NCBI GenBank assembly: GCA_015064185.1
Contig: SVSS01000002.1
Span: forward strand, 1-64,000
DNA from: Oscillospiraceae bacterium
Lineage (GTDB): Bacteria; Bacillota; Clostridia; Oscillospirales; CAG-272
Direction: 5' to 3'
Length of the DNA: 64,000 bases
Each line of letters opens with the position of its first letter. Positions within the stretch are counted from its first letter, which is position 1. Of the stretch, positions 47,719 through 57,305 are shown piece after piece. Under the pieces are notes generated by a model that had not been told where the DNA came from, made no database searches, and saw only the letters and a program-made list of their open reading frames with translations. The translations under genes and the position numbers were made by a program.

Positions 47719-48861
47719 ATGTCAAATTACGAGGTAAAGGCGCGCGACGGGCGCGCCCGCCGCGGTGTGCTCCACACCGTACATGGGGATATCGAAACCC
47801 CCGTATTTATGAACGTTGGTACCTGTGCCGCCATTAAAGGTGGCGTGTCTACCGTTGAACTTGAGCAGATCAACTGTCGCGTGGAGTTATCTAACACCTA
47901 CCATTTGCATTTGCGCCCGGGTGATGGGCTCATTCGTGATATGGGCGGCTTGCATAAATTTATGAATTGGAAGAAGCCGATCTTGACCGATAGTGGCGGA
48001 TTTCAGGTCTTTTCGCTCTCGCCACTTCGTAAGATTACCGAGGAGGGCGTGCACTTTGCCTCTCACATCGACGGCAAGCGCATCTTTATGGGTCCTGAGG
48101 AGAGCATGCAGATTCAATCCAATCTTGCCTCGACCATTGCGATGGCGTTTGATGAGTGCATTGAAAATCCCGCACCCTACGAGTATGTAAAGCAGTCTAT
48201 TGCACGCACCTATCGCTGGTTGGTGCGCTGTAAGGCGGAAATGGAGCGCCTCAATAGCCTGCCCGATACCATCAACCGTCACCAGATGCTTTTTGGCATC
48301 AATCAGGGCGGTGTTTATGAGGATCTGCGCATCGAGCATATGAAGCAGATCGCCGAGCTTGATCTTGACGGCTATGCTATAGGAGGCCTTGCGGTGGGTG
48401 AATCCACTGAGGATATGTATCGTATCATCGATGTGGTCGAGCCCCACATGCCCGAAAACAAGCCGCGTTATCTCATGGGCGTTGGCACGCCCTGTAATAT
48501 TCTTGAAGCGGTACACCGCGGTGTCGATTTCTTTGACTGTGTGATGCCCTCGCGCAACGCACGTCACGGCACACTCTTTACCTGGCAGGGTAAAATTACC
48601 CTGATGAACGCGAAATACGCGCGTGACGACCGCCCCATTTCCGAGGGGTGCCAGTGCCCGACCTGCCGTAACTACTCGCGCTCCTACATTCGCCATTTGT
48701 TAAAGGCAAAGGAGTCGCTCGGTATGCGCCTTGCCGTTACGCACAATCTGTACTTTTACAACGACCTCACGCAAAAGATACGTGATGCACTCGATGGGGG
48801 CTATTTTGAAAGCTTTTATCAGAAGTATCACGTGGCGCTCGGAGAGCGCCACCCCGACTAA
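47719..48861 (+). CDS. tgt: Queuine tRNA-ribosyltransferase
   Basis: 380 aa from MSNYEVKARDGRARRGVLHTVHGDIETPVFMNVGTCA; LTDSGGFQVFSL, GFEAL-equivalent GINQGGVYEDLR, zinc site CQCPTC. Confidence 0.96.
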   Translation: MSNYEVKARDGRARRGVLHTVHGDIETPVFMNVGTCAAIKGGVSTVELEQINCRVELSNTYHLHLRPGDGLIRDMGGLHKFMNWKKPILTDSGGFQVFSLSPLRKITEEGVHFASHIDGKRIFMGPEESMQIQSNLASTIAMAFDECIENPAPYEYVKQSIARTYRWLVRCKAEMERLNSLPDTINRHQMLFGINQGGVYEDLRIEHMKQIAELDLDGYAIGGLAVGESTEDMYRIIDVVEPHMPENKPRYLMGVGTPCNILEAVHRGVDFFDCVMPSRNARHGTLFTWQGKITLMNAKYARDDRPISEGCQCPTCRNYSRSYIRHLLKAKESLGMRLAVTHNLYFYNDLTQKIRDALDGGYFESFYQKYHVALGERHPD

Positions 48862-48927
48862 AGTCGCGGCATCTCGGTCATACTGAATGTGAACAAAATC
48901 CTTTAGATCTTTCAAAAGGGAGAATAT

Positions 48928-50310
48928 ATGATAGCGAAAGAATTACTTGGCGATCTCTTGTCGATCGCCGTATCCACGGGCGGTGATTTTGCCGAGGTGT
49001 TTGCCGAGCGTGAGCACGCCACCCGTATTCACTTCGTTTCGGGCAAGGTGGAAACCATACGTGACCAAGTGATAGCAGGAGTTGGTATCCGCGTGTTTTG
49101 CGGTACAAAGACCTATTATGCTTCCACCTCAAATACCACCCGCGAGGGATTGCTTGCCTGTGCCGCGGCGGTGGCAGGGGCTGTGGGAGAGGTGCAGGGA
49201 AAGCGCCATATCGATCTTACGCCCGATGCAATAGCAAAGCGTCACATTGTGAAGCGGTATCCCGATGACGTACCAACGCGTCAAAAGACAGATATCCTGC
49301 GTGAGGCATGCATGGGGGCATCCATGGTGGATGAAAGGATCTCGCAGGTTGACGGTACCTATCTTGATACCGACCGCGCCGTTTTGATTGCCAATACCGA
49401 GGGGCTTTGCCGTGAGGACCGCAAGGTGCGCACGCGCCTTGCCATTTCGGCGGTTGCAAGCGATGGCACTGAGAATCAATCGGGCTTTTATGGCCCCGGC
49501 GGTGGTGTAGGCATTGAATTTTTTGATGCTGTTTGCCCGAAAAGCGTTGGTGAGCGGGCGGCAAGGCAGGCGTTGACCAATCTTACCGCCGGCTACTCCC
49601 CTGCGGGCACGATGACGGTGGCAATTGAAAACGGATTTGGCGGTGTCATTTTCCACGAGGCTTGCGGTCACTCTCTTGAGGCGACCTCGGTTGGCATCGG
49701 CGCTTCGCAAATGGCGGGTAAATTGGGACAGCAGATCGCCAATCCAAAGGTGACTGCCATTGATGACGGTACAATCGTTGGCGGTTGGGGCTCTTACCAT
49801 ATTGATGATGAGGGAACGCCCGCCACGCGCAATGTGCTGATCGAAAACGGTGTTTTGAAAAATTATATGATCGACCGCCTTGGCTCGCGTCGCTTGGGGC
49901 TACCCATGACGGGGTGCGGCAGACGAGAGAATTATGCATATGAGCCAACCTCGCGTATGACAAATACCTTTATTGATAACGGCCCCGATAAAAACGAGGA
50001 TATCATTGCCTCGATCGAATACGGCCTGTATGCCAAGGAAATGGGCGGCGGATCTGTCAATCCCTTAACGGGCGAGTTTAATTTTGCTGTTAAGGAGGGC
50101 TATATCGTGCGAAACGGTAAGATATGCGAGCCTGTTCGCGGTGCCGCGCTGATCGGCACAGGTGCTGAGATCCTGCAAAATATCGACATGGTAGGACAAA
50201 ATCTAAAAACGGGGCAGGGCATGTGCGGCTCAAGCAGTGGCAGTGTGCCCACCGATGTGGGGCAGCCCCTCATTCGTGTGAAAAAAATCACGGTAGGAGG
50301 TCGCTCATGA
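48928..50310 (+). CDS. tldD: TldD-family metalloprotease
   Basis: 460 aa; GFGGVIFHEACGHSLEATSVG HExxxH motif. Confidence 0.93.
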   Translation: MIAKELLGDLLSIAVSTGGDFAEVFAEREHATRIHFVSGKVETIRDQVIAGVGIRVFCGTKTYYASTSNTTREGLLACAAAVAGAVGEVQGKRHIDLTPDAIAKRHIVKRYPDDVPTRQKTDILREACMGASMVDERISQVDGTYLDTDRAVLIANTEGLCREDRKVRTRLAISAVASDGTENQSGFYGPGGGVGIEFFDAVCPKSVGERAARQALTNLTAGYSPAGTMTVAIENGFGGVIFHEACGHSLEATSVGIGASQMAGKLGQQIANPKVTAIDDGTIVGGWGSYHIDDEGTPATRNVLIENGVLKNYMIDRLGSRRLGLPMTGCGRRENYAYEPTSRMTNTFIDNGPDKNEDIIASIEYGLYAKEMGGGSVNPLTGEFNFAVKEGYIVRNGKICEPVRGAALIGTGAEILQNIDMVGQNLKTGQGMCGSSSGSVPTDVGQPLIRVKKITVGGRS

Positions 50311-51653
50311 GCTTTGAAGAAATAAAAAGGGTTTTATTTGATGCCGCAAAAAAAGCGGGGCTTGCCGATTACGATGTTTATTACCGTATGTCGACCGAGC
50401 TTTCAGCAGATGCCTTAAATCACGAGCCGAATGCTTCATCCTTTGGTACGGCAGGGGGCGTGAGCTTTCGCTGTGCGGTTGACGGCAAGATAGGCGCGGC
50501 TTCTACCGAAATGATCGAAAGGGCAGAGCTTGAAGCGCTTGTGCCGCGTGCCATGGCAAATGCGGCGCTTGTAGATGCCGATGAGGAGCCGATCTTTTAT
50601 CAGCCACAGTCTGGCGATGCTTACCGCAAGGTAACCGTTGATAAGCCCGCACTCCCTACCGCGGGCGAGCTGCGCCGCGTGGCAAACGAGCTGCAGGATC
50701 ACATCTATGCGGCGTCAGAGCTTGTTGCAGACGGTACCGAAACCGCGGCAGGCGCTACCGAGGTTACGGTTTGCCTTGCCAATGCAAAGGGGCTTTCGCT
50801 TTCGCACAGCGCGGCTATGCGCTATGCCTATGCTGAGGCGGTGATCAACGACGGCAACGAGCCCTCCTACGGTACGGCAGTAACAAGAGAGTTAGACAAG
50901 GATATTCCCGAGGTTGCCCAAAAGGCAGTGTCTGAGGCGCTTGCGCGCCTTGGAGGCACTCCCGTGAAAACGGGCAAATATAAGGTGGTGCTTTCTGCCA
51001 AGCAGGTGCGTGCACTTTTTTCCGCCTTTTCGGGCATATTCAGTGGAAAAAAAGCCATGTTAGGGCTTTCCTTGCTTAAGGGAAAGGAGAACACCGAGAT
51101 CGCATCTCCCGCACTTACCATTTATGACGATCCCTTTTACCCCGGCAACACCATGCAGATACCCTTTGATGCCGAGGGCGTGCCTACCTACAAAAAGGCG
51201 CTTGTCGAGAATGGTGTTCTTAAAACCTTGCTTTATGATCTTACCACAGCCAAAAAAACGGGCAATACCTCAACCGGTAACGCAGGGCGCGGCTCTTATG
51301 CCGATCCCGTTTCGATTCGCTCCTATTGCCACGCGATCGCCCCCGGCAGTGCTACGCTAGAGGGTCTGTTTGCCGAAATGGGCGAGGGGCTTTATATTAC
51401 CGAGCTGAAGGGCTTGCACGCAGGATGTGACGCCGTAACGGGTGATTTTTCGATCGAGAGCGCGGGCTTTGCCGTTAAAAACGGTAAGCTTGCGGATCCC
51501 GTCAAGGCGTTTACCGTGGCAGGCAACTTCTTTGAGCTACTCAAAAGCATCGAAGCCGTGGGCAGTGAGGTGGAAACAGGTATTTGCGGATTTTCCATGA
51601 CCGCGGCACCTGCCATGCTTGTAAAAGATATTTCGGTTGCCGGCGAAAGCTGA
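50307..51653 (+). CDS. pmbA: TldE/PmbA-family protein
   Basis: 448 aa from MSFEEIKRVLFDAAKKAGLADYDVYY; 4-nt ATGA overlap with tldD. Confidence 0.88.
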   Translation: MSFEEIKRVLFDAAKKAGLADYDVYYRMSTELSADALNHEPNASSFGTAGGVSFRCAVDGKIGAASTEMIERAELEALVPRAMANAALVDADEEPIFYQPQSGDAYRKVTVDKPALPTAGELRRVANELQDHIYAASELVADGTETAAGATEVTVCLANAKGLSLSHSAAMRYAYAEAVINDGNEPSYGTAVTRELDKDIPEVAQKAVSEALARLGGTPVKTGKYKVVLSAKQVRALFSAFSGIFSGKKAMLGLSLLKGKENTEIASPALTIYDDPFYPGNTMQIPFDAEGVPTYKKALVENGVLKTLLYDLTTAKKTGNTSTGNAGRGSYADPVSIRSYCHAIAPGSATLEGLFAEMGEGLYITELKGLHAGCDAVTGDFSIESAGFAVKNGKLADPVKAFTVAGNFFELLKSIEAVGSEVETGICGFSMTAAPAMLVKDISVAGES

Positions 51654-51720
51654 GAAAAGCACTTGATTTTTTTAAGAAACAGATGTAAAATAAACTGTCA
51701 ATATTATACAGAGGATTGTT

Positions 51721-53460
51721 ATGCAAACTATTAAAAAATTGATCGCAGATAAACTTGTCGAGGGCATATGTGCCCTCGGCGCACCCCAGGCGCCCGAGGC
51801 CCCCGAGCTTGCGGGTATGCTTGAATATCCGCCTGATGACACCATGGGCGATCTTGCGCTTCCGTGCTTTAAGCTTTCGCGCACGCTGCGCCGTGCGCCT
51901 GTGCAGATTGCGGCGGCGCTTGCCGAGTGCCTTGGCAATATGCCCTCGGTTGAAAAGGCAGAGGCGGTAAATGGGTATCTTAACATTACCGTTTCCAAGG
52001 ACTATCTTCTAAATACCGTGCTTTCCGGCATCATCGAAGCAGGCGAAGCATACGGCTCTTCTGAGGTTGGCAAGGGCAAAACCGTTGTGCTTGACTACTC
52101 CTCTCCCAATGTTGCCAAGCCCTTTCACATTGGGCACCTTGGCACTACTGTTATCGGTCACTCCCTGAAAAAGCTACACGAGTTCCACGGCTATAAGTGC
52201 GTTGGCATCAATTATCTCGGTGACTGGGGCACGCAATTTGGCAAGCTTATTGTGGCTTACAAAAAGTGGGGCAACAAGGAAATGATCGAGCAGGGCGGTA
52301 TTGACAAGCTTGTTGAGCTTTACGTTAAGATCAACAATGCAATTTCGGGCAATGCCGAGCAGGGCATTGTTGCCGATCCCGCGCTTGGGGATGCCGCACG
52401 TGCCGAGTTTAAAAAGCTTGAAATGGGTGATGAGGATAACTTGGCGCTCTGGCGTTGGTTTATCGACATCAGCCTTGCAGAATATGAAAAAACATACAAG
52501 CAGCTTGGCATTACATTTGACAGCTACAAGGGTGAGAGCTTTTATACCGATAAAATGCCCGCTGAGGTTGGGAAGCTGCGTGATAAGGGGCTTCTTAAGA
52601 TCGATGACGGCGCTTCGATCGTTGATCTTGAGCCGTACGGTATGCCTCCCTGCCTTATTTTAAAACGCGACGGCTCAACGCTTTATCCCACGCGTGATAT
52701 CGCCGCTGCGGTATATCGCAAAAATACTTATGATTACGATAAGTCCATTTACGTGACCTCCGCGGGGCAGAGCCTGCATTTTGCACAGTGGTTTAAGGTC
52801 GTGGAGCTGATGGGCTACGATTGGCACGACAAATTGGTGCACGTGCCTTATGGCACTGTTAGTATCAACGGTGCAAAGCTTGCTACCCGTACGGGTAACG
52901 TAGTGCTCTTAAAGGATCTCTTCCGTGCCGCCATTGAGGAGGTCAGCAACATTATGACGGAAAAGAATCCCAATATCGAGAATAAGGAAGAGATCGCCGA
53001 GGCAGTTGGTGTTGGTGCGATCGTGTTCTACTATCTCTCAAACAGCCGTATCAAGGATATCAATTTCGTTATGGAGGATGCCCTTAATTTTGACGGCAAC
53101 ACAGGCCCTTACGCGCAATACACCTATGCGCGCACCTGTGCGGTGCTTCGCCGCGCCGAAGGGGAAGTGGCTCCTGCCTCGCTTTCGATCACCTCGCCCG
53201 ATGAGGCGGCGCTCTTAAAGGTGCTTGCCAAATTCCCCGAAAAGGTGAATGCTGCGATTGAAGATTACGAGCCCTCGGTCATCACGCGCTATATTCTTGA
53301 TGTAGCAGCGGCCTTTAACCGCTTTTATCATAACTGTCAGATCCTTTCGGCACAGGATCCTAACGTGCGTGCTACGCGCGTAGCGATCACACGTGCCACC
53401 AACGTGGTGCTTGGCAACGCGTTCCCGCTGATCTGTATGAAGAAAATGGAAAAAATTTAA
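51721..53460 (+). CDS. argS: Arginyl-tRNA synthetase
   Basis: 579 aa; VVLDYSSPNVAKPFHIGHLGTTVIGHSL, GTVSINGAKLATRTGNVVLLKDL. Confidence 0.96.
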   Translation: MQTIKKLIADKLVEGICALGAPQAPEAPELAGMLEYPPDDTMGDLALPCFKLSRTLRRAPVQIAAALAECLGNMPSVEKAEAVNGYLNITVSKDYLLNTVLSGIIEAGEAYGSSEVGKGKTVVLDYSSPNVAKPFHIGHLGTTVIGHSLKKLHEFHGYKCVGINYLGDWGTQFGKLIVAYKKWGNKEMIEQGGIDKLVELYVKINNAISGNAEQGIVADPALGDAARAEFKKLEMGDEDNLALWRWFIDISLAEYEKTYKQLGITFDSYKGESFYTDKMPAEVGKLRDKGLLKIDDGASIVDLEPYGMPPCLILKRDGSTLYPTRDIAAAVYRKNTYDYDKSIYVTSAGQSLHFAQWFKVVELMGYDWHDKLVHVPYGTVSINGAKLATRTGNVVLLKDLFRAAIEEVSNIMTEKNPNIENKEEIAEAVGVGAIVFYYLSNSRIKDINFVMEDALNFDGNTGPYAQYTYARTCAVLRRAEGEVAPASLSITSPDEAALLKVLAKFPEKVNAAIEDYEPSVITRYILDVAAAFNRFYHNCQILSAQDPNVRATRVAITRATNVVLGNAFPLICMKKMEKI

Positions 53461-53479
53461 TCTATAGGAGATACGTAAT

Positions 53480-54205
53480 ATGTCAGGACATAGCAAATGG
53501 GCGAATATCAAGCACAAAAAAGAAAAAACCGATGCACAAAAAGCAAAGGTCTTTACGAAGATCGGCAAGGAGATCGCTGTTGCCGTAAAGGCAGGCGGCG
53601 GTGATCCTAACTCTAACTCCAAGCTGCGTGACCTCATTCAAAAGGCGAAATCCAACAATGTACCCAACGATAATATTGACCGTATTATCAAAAAGGCAAT
53701 GGGCGCGCAGGGCGAGGATTATGAGGAGATCACTTATGAGGGCTACGGCCCCGGCGGTGTTGCCGTTATTGTGGAAACGACCACCGATAACCGCAACCGC
53801 ACGGCGGGCAATGTGCGCTCCTACTTCAATAAATATCACGGCAATATGGGCACATCCGGCTGTGTATCCTTCCTCTTTGAGGAAAAGGGCGTTATCATTG
53901 TCAATAATGAGGATGGCGACATTGAAGAGGATAAGCTGATGGAAACCGCGCTCGAAGCAGGTGCTGAGGACTTTGCCGCAGGTGATGGCGTATTTGAGAT
54001 CTACACCGTTGTAGACGATCTTTATGCCATCAAGGAGGCGCTTGAAGCGCAAAAATATCCCATTCTTTCGGCAGAAAAGGATAAGATCGCCTCAACCTCG
54101 GTAGAACTGACTGACCCCGACGACATCAAATTTATGGGGCTTCTCATCGACATGCTTGAGGATGACGATGATGTCATGAATGTTTATCACAACTGGGAGA
54201 ACTGA
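53480..54205 (+). CDS. YebC/PmpR-family protein
   Basis: 241 aa; MSGHSKWANIKHKKEKTDAQKAKVFTKIGKEIAVAVKAGGGDPNSN. Confidence 0.96.
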   Translation: MSGHSKWANIKHKKEKTDAQKAKVFTKIGKEIAVAVKAGGGDPNSNSKLRDLIQKAKSNNVPNDNIDRIIKKAMGAQGEDYEEITYEGYGPGGVAVIVETTTDNRNRTAGNVRSYFNKYHGNMGTSGCVSFLFEEKGVIIVNNEDGDIEEDKLMETALEAGAEDFAAGDGVFEIYTVVDDLYAIKEALEAQKYPILSAEKDKIASTSVELTDPDDIKFMGLLIDMLEDDDDVMNVYHNWEN

Positions 54206-54212
54206 GATTAAC

Positions 54213-54249
54213 AAAAAGGGCTTCGGCACAGCCGAAGCCCTTTTTTTTA
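54213..54249. terminator. Bidirectional terminator
   Basis: aaaaagggcttcggcacagccgaagccctttttttt hairpin between convergent genes. Confidence 0.85.
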
Positions 54250-54253
54250 GTAT

Positions 54254-55504
54254 TTAATCGTTCGCACACCACGCGGTGGGTACACCTTCAACGTAGCGCC
54301 AATAGTCACCGTGGTTTTCCGTCGGCCTTTGTTCTTTGTAATAAAGTATTTTTGGCGTTGGTTGCAGAAAAGGATCTAAATAAAGTTCATTTGTGCCACA
54401 GTAATAAACGGTCAGGCTTGTGTAATGATCCGTCACGGAAAGTGGTAAGTATTTGACGCCTGCGGGAACAATAATTGCCTCAAGACTTGTGCAACCGTCA
54501 AAAGTGGAATTTTCAATGACAGTTACGCTATTTGGCAAAATAACAGTGGAAAGATTGGTGCAGTTCGCAAAGGTCATACGGGGAATAGAGGTTACACCAT
54601 CGGGTATAATAATGTTTTTTAAATTTGTACAATGGTAAAATGCACAACGCTCAATTGTAGTTAGACTGTTGGGTAAGGTTATGCTTTTTAAATTAGAGCA
54701 TAGATAAAAAGCATAGGCTTGAATGGTAGTCATGCCGTGCGGTAAGGCAATATGTTTTAAATTTTTGCTGCTGCAGAAGGCATTTTCGCCAATGGTTGTA
54801 ACATATGAGGGAATTTCGCTGGTGTTACAGCCGCGCACCAGCGTGTTTGTAGAGGTTTCAATCAGACAATTTCCGTTGCTGTGATAAATGGGGTTTCCCT
54901 TGGCAACCGTAATGATATTTAGTTTGGAGCAAGTATCAAGGCCAATACTTCGAGTACTGATGTGTTTGAGCTCCTCGGGGATCGATAAACTTGTTATAGT
55001 ACATCCGTCAAATGCCTTTATGGCAATGCCAACCGTTCCCGATCGTACTTGTATTTCGGTAATTTTGGGGTCACAGTCTACAAGCCAATTGTCCACATAT
55101 GAAAGGCCGCCTTCGGTTTTGATTAAGTTGTTACAGCCCAAAAATGCATCAAAATCAATAGAAACAAGGCTTTCTGGCAGTTTGATCTCAGACAAATTTG
55201 TGCAATTAAGAAAGGCATTTGTGCCAATATGTGTTATGCTGTCAGGTAAGGTGACTTGAAAGAGGTTTGTGCAGTAACTGAAATCGGAAATAAAGGTTAT
55301 GGGCTTTCCATCATAGGTAGCAGGGATTGTAATTGCTTTAATGCTCCATCTTACGTCGGGATTTATACTTACGGTATAATCGTCACGGTAACTGTTATAA
55401 GTAAATATAAGGTCACCCGTTTCGTTTTCTTTTTCCTTCTCGCAGGCAACAAGTGAGATAAAACAAAGGAGTAATAGTATCAATACTATTATTGTTTTTT
55501 TCAT
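54254..55504 (-). CDS. BspA-like leucine-rich repeat lipoprotein
   Basis: Start MKKTIIVLILLLLCFISLVACEKE (lipobox); repeats ITLPNSLTTIERCAFYHCTNLKNIIIPDGVTSIPRMTFANCTNL. Confidence 0.85.
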   Translation of the reverse strand: MKKTIIVLILLLLCFISLVACEKEKENETGDLIFTYNSYRDDYTVSINPDVRWSIKAITIPATYDGKPITFISDFSYCTNLFQVTLPDSITHIGTNAFLNCTNLSEIKLPESLVSIDFDAFLGCNNLIKTEGGLSYVDNWLVDCDPKITEIQVRSGTVGIAIKAFDGCTITSLSIPEELKHISTRSIGLDTCSKLNIITVAKGNPIYHSNGNCLIETSTNTLVRGCNTSEIPSYVTTIGENAFCSSKNLKHIALPHGMTTIQAYAFYLCSNLKSITLPNSLTTIERCAFYHCTNLKNIIIPDGVTSIPRMTFANCTNLSTVILPNSVTVIENSTFDGCTSLEAIIVPAGVKYLPLSVTDHYTSLTVYYCGTNELYLDPFLQPTPKILYYKEQRPTENHGDYWRYVEGVPTAWCAND

Positions 55505-55535
55505 GTGTAACACCTTTTTGGAGCGCGGCGTGGGA

Positions 55536-57305
55536 TCAGACCCCCGCAAATTGACTGTTATAAAGCGTGGCGTAAAAGCCGTTCTTTTCGAGCAGTGTGT
55601 CGTGCGTGCCTTGCTCCACAATGTTGCCGTCGCGCATTACGAGAATAAGATCACTCTCGCGAATGGTGGAAAGGCGGTGTGCTACCACAAAGCTGGTGCG
55701 CCCCTGCATCAAGGTGGTAAAGGCCTTTTGGATGCGGATCTCGGTGCGCGTATCGATCGAGGAGGTTGCCTCATCGAGGATGAGAAGGGGAGGAGGGGAG
55801 AGCATCAAACGGCTGATACAAAGCAGCTGCTTTTGGCCTTGCGAGAGCGCGCCGCCGCCCTCTCCGATCAGGGTATCATACCCCTTAGGCAGGCGCTTGA
55901 TAAAGCTGTGCGCATGTGCCGCCTTGGCAGCAGCAATAATTTCATCCTCGGTTGCATCGGGTTTAGCAAACGCGATGTTTTCGCGCACGGTACCGGAAAA
56001 GAGCACGGTATCCTGCAGCACCATGCCGATCGATCTTCTCAAGCTTTCGCGCGTTATGTCGCGAAGGTCGGTGCCGTCAATGAGAATGGCACCCTCGCCA
56101 ACGTCATAAAAGCGCATCAGAAGATTGATCACCGTGGTTTTGCCGCAGCCCGTAGGTCCAACAATAGCTACGCGCTGTCCGGGGGATACCTGCAGGCTCA
56201 TGTGCTGGATCAAGGGCTTTTCGGGCAGATAGGAGAAGGATACGTCACGAAACTCCACAGCCCCCTTGGGCGCGGTCAGCACAGCTGCATTTTCTTTGTC
56301 AGGGGACTCCACGGGTGAATCAAGTACCTCAAAAACACGCGCAGCGCAGGCAAGTGCATTTTGCAGCTCGGTAACAACACCCGAGATTTCGTTAAAGGGC
56401 TTGGTGTATTGGTTTGCATAGGACAGGAAGCAGGAAAGCTCGCCTACTGTAATGGCGGCTGCTCCGCCACCCATAGCAAGCATGGCGCCTGTGAGGGCCA
56501 CGCCCGCGTAAACAAGGCTGTTAACAAAGCGTGTGGAGGGGTTGGTAATAGAGGAAAAGAAGGTTGCCTGCAGGGAAGCATCGCGCAGCTGCTCGTTGAG
56601 TTCCCCAAAGCGAGAGAGCATCTTCTCCTGCTGTGAAAAGGCGTATACCACCTTGTGAGAGCCGATGGCCTCTTCCATCAGTGCCGTTTCCTTGCCGCGG
56701 ATCTCACTTTGCTTTTTGAACATGTGATAGGTGCGCCTCGCGATGAATGCAGCGACAAACAGCGACAGGGGGGTTACAAACACCACCACAAGGGTAATGC
56801 CGGGGTGGATCAGCAGCATAAATACAAGCGTGCCGACAATTGTCATCACACCTGTAAAGAGTTGTGTAAAGCCAAGTAACAAGCCATCTGAAAATTGATC
56901 GACGTCTGCAATCACGCGGCTGACGATATCGCCTGTCTTTTTCGTGTCAAGATAGGAGAAGGGTACCTTTTGCAGGTGGCGGAAGGTATCGTTTCTGATG
57001 TTTCTAACGATCCCAAAGGTCATTTTGTTGTTGCACACGTTCATCAGCCATTGAAAAATGGCGGTTGCGGCAATAACCAAGACCGCAGTTTTGAAAATTT
57101 TGAATATACCGTCAAAATCCACGGCATCCTTGCCAACGATCAGGTCAATGGCATTGCCCACAAGCACGGGCAACCAAAGCGTGAGGGCTACAGTGGCAAG
57201 AGAGAGTAGTAGGGAAAGGGCAAGATAGATGCGGTAGCCTGCAAGATAGGTCAGCACGCGGCGCATTGTTCCCTTGGGGGCACGGTTTTTAACCTTATTA
57301 CTCAT
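55536..57305 (-). CDS. ABC transporter, fused permease/ATP-binding
   Basis: 589 aa; VAIVGPTGCGKTTVINLLMRFYDV, LSQGQKQLLCISRLML, LILDEATSSIDTRTE. Confidence 0.95.
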   Translation of the reverse strand: MSNKVKNRAPKGTMRRVLTYLAGYRIYLALSLLLSLATVALTLWLPVLVGNAIDLIVGKDAVDFDGIFKIFKTAVLVIAATAIFQWLMNVCNNKMTFGIVRNIRNDTFRHLQKVPFSYLDTKKTGDIVSRVIADVDQFSDGLLLGFTQLFTGVMTIVGTLVFMLLIHPGITLVVVFVTPLSLFVAAFIARRTYHMFKKQSEIRGKETALMEEAIGSHKVVYAFSQQEKMLSRFGELNEQLRDASLQATFFSSITNPSTRFVNSLVYAGVALTGAMLAMGGGAAAITVGELSCFLSYANQYTKPFNEISGVVTELQNALACAARVFEVLDSPVESPDKENAAVLTAPKGAVEFRDVSFSYLPEKPLIQHMSLQVSPGQRVAIVGPTGCGKTTVINLLMRFYDVGEGAILIDGTDLRDITRESLRRSIGMVLQDTVLFSGTVRENIAFAKPDATEDEIIAAAKAAHAHSFIKRLPKGYDTLIGEGGGALSQGQKQLLCISRLMLSPPPLLILDEATSSIDTRTEIRIQKAFTTLMQGRTSFVVAHRLSTIRESDLILVMRDGNIVEQGTHDTLLEKNGFYATLYNSQFAGV

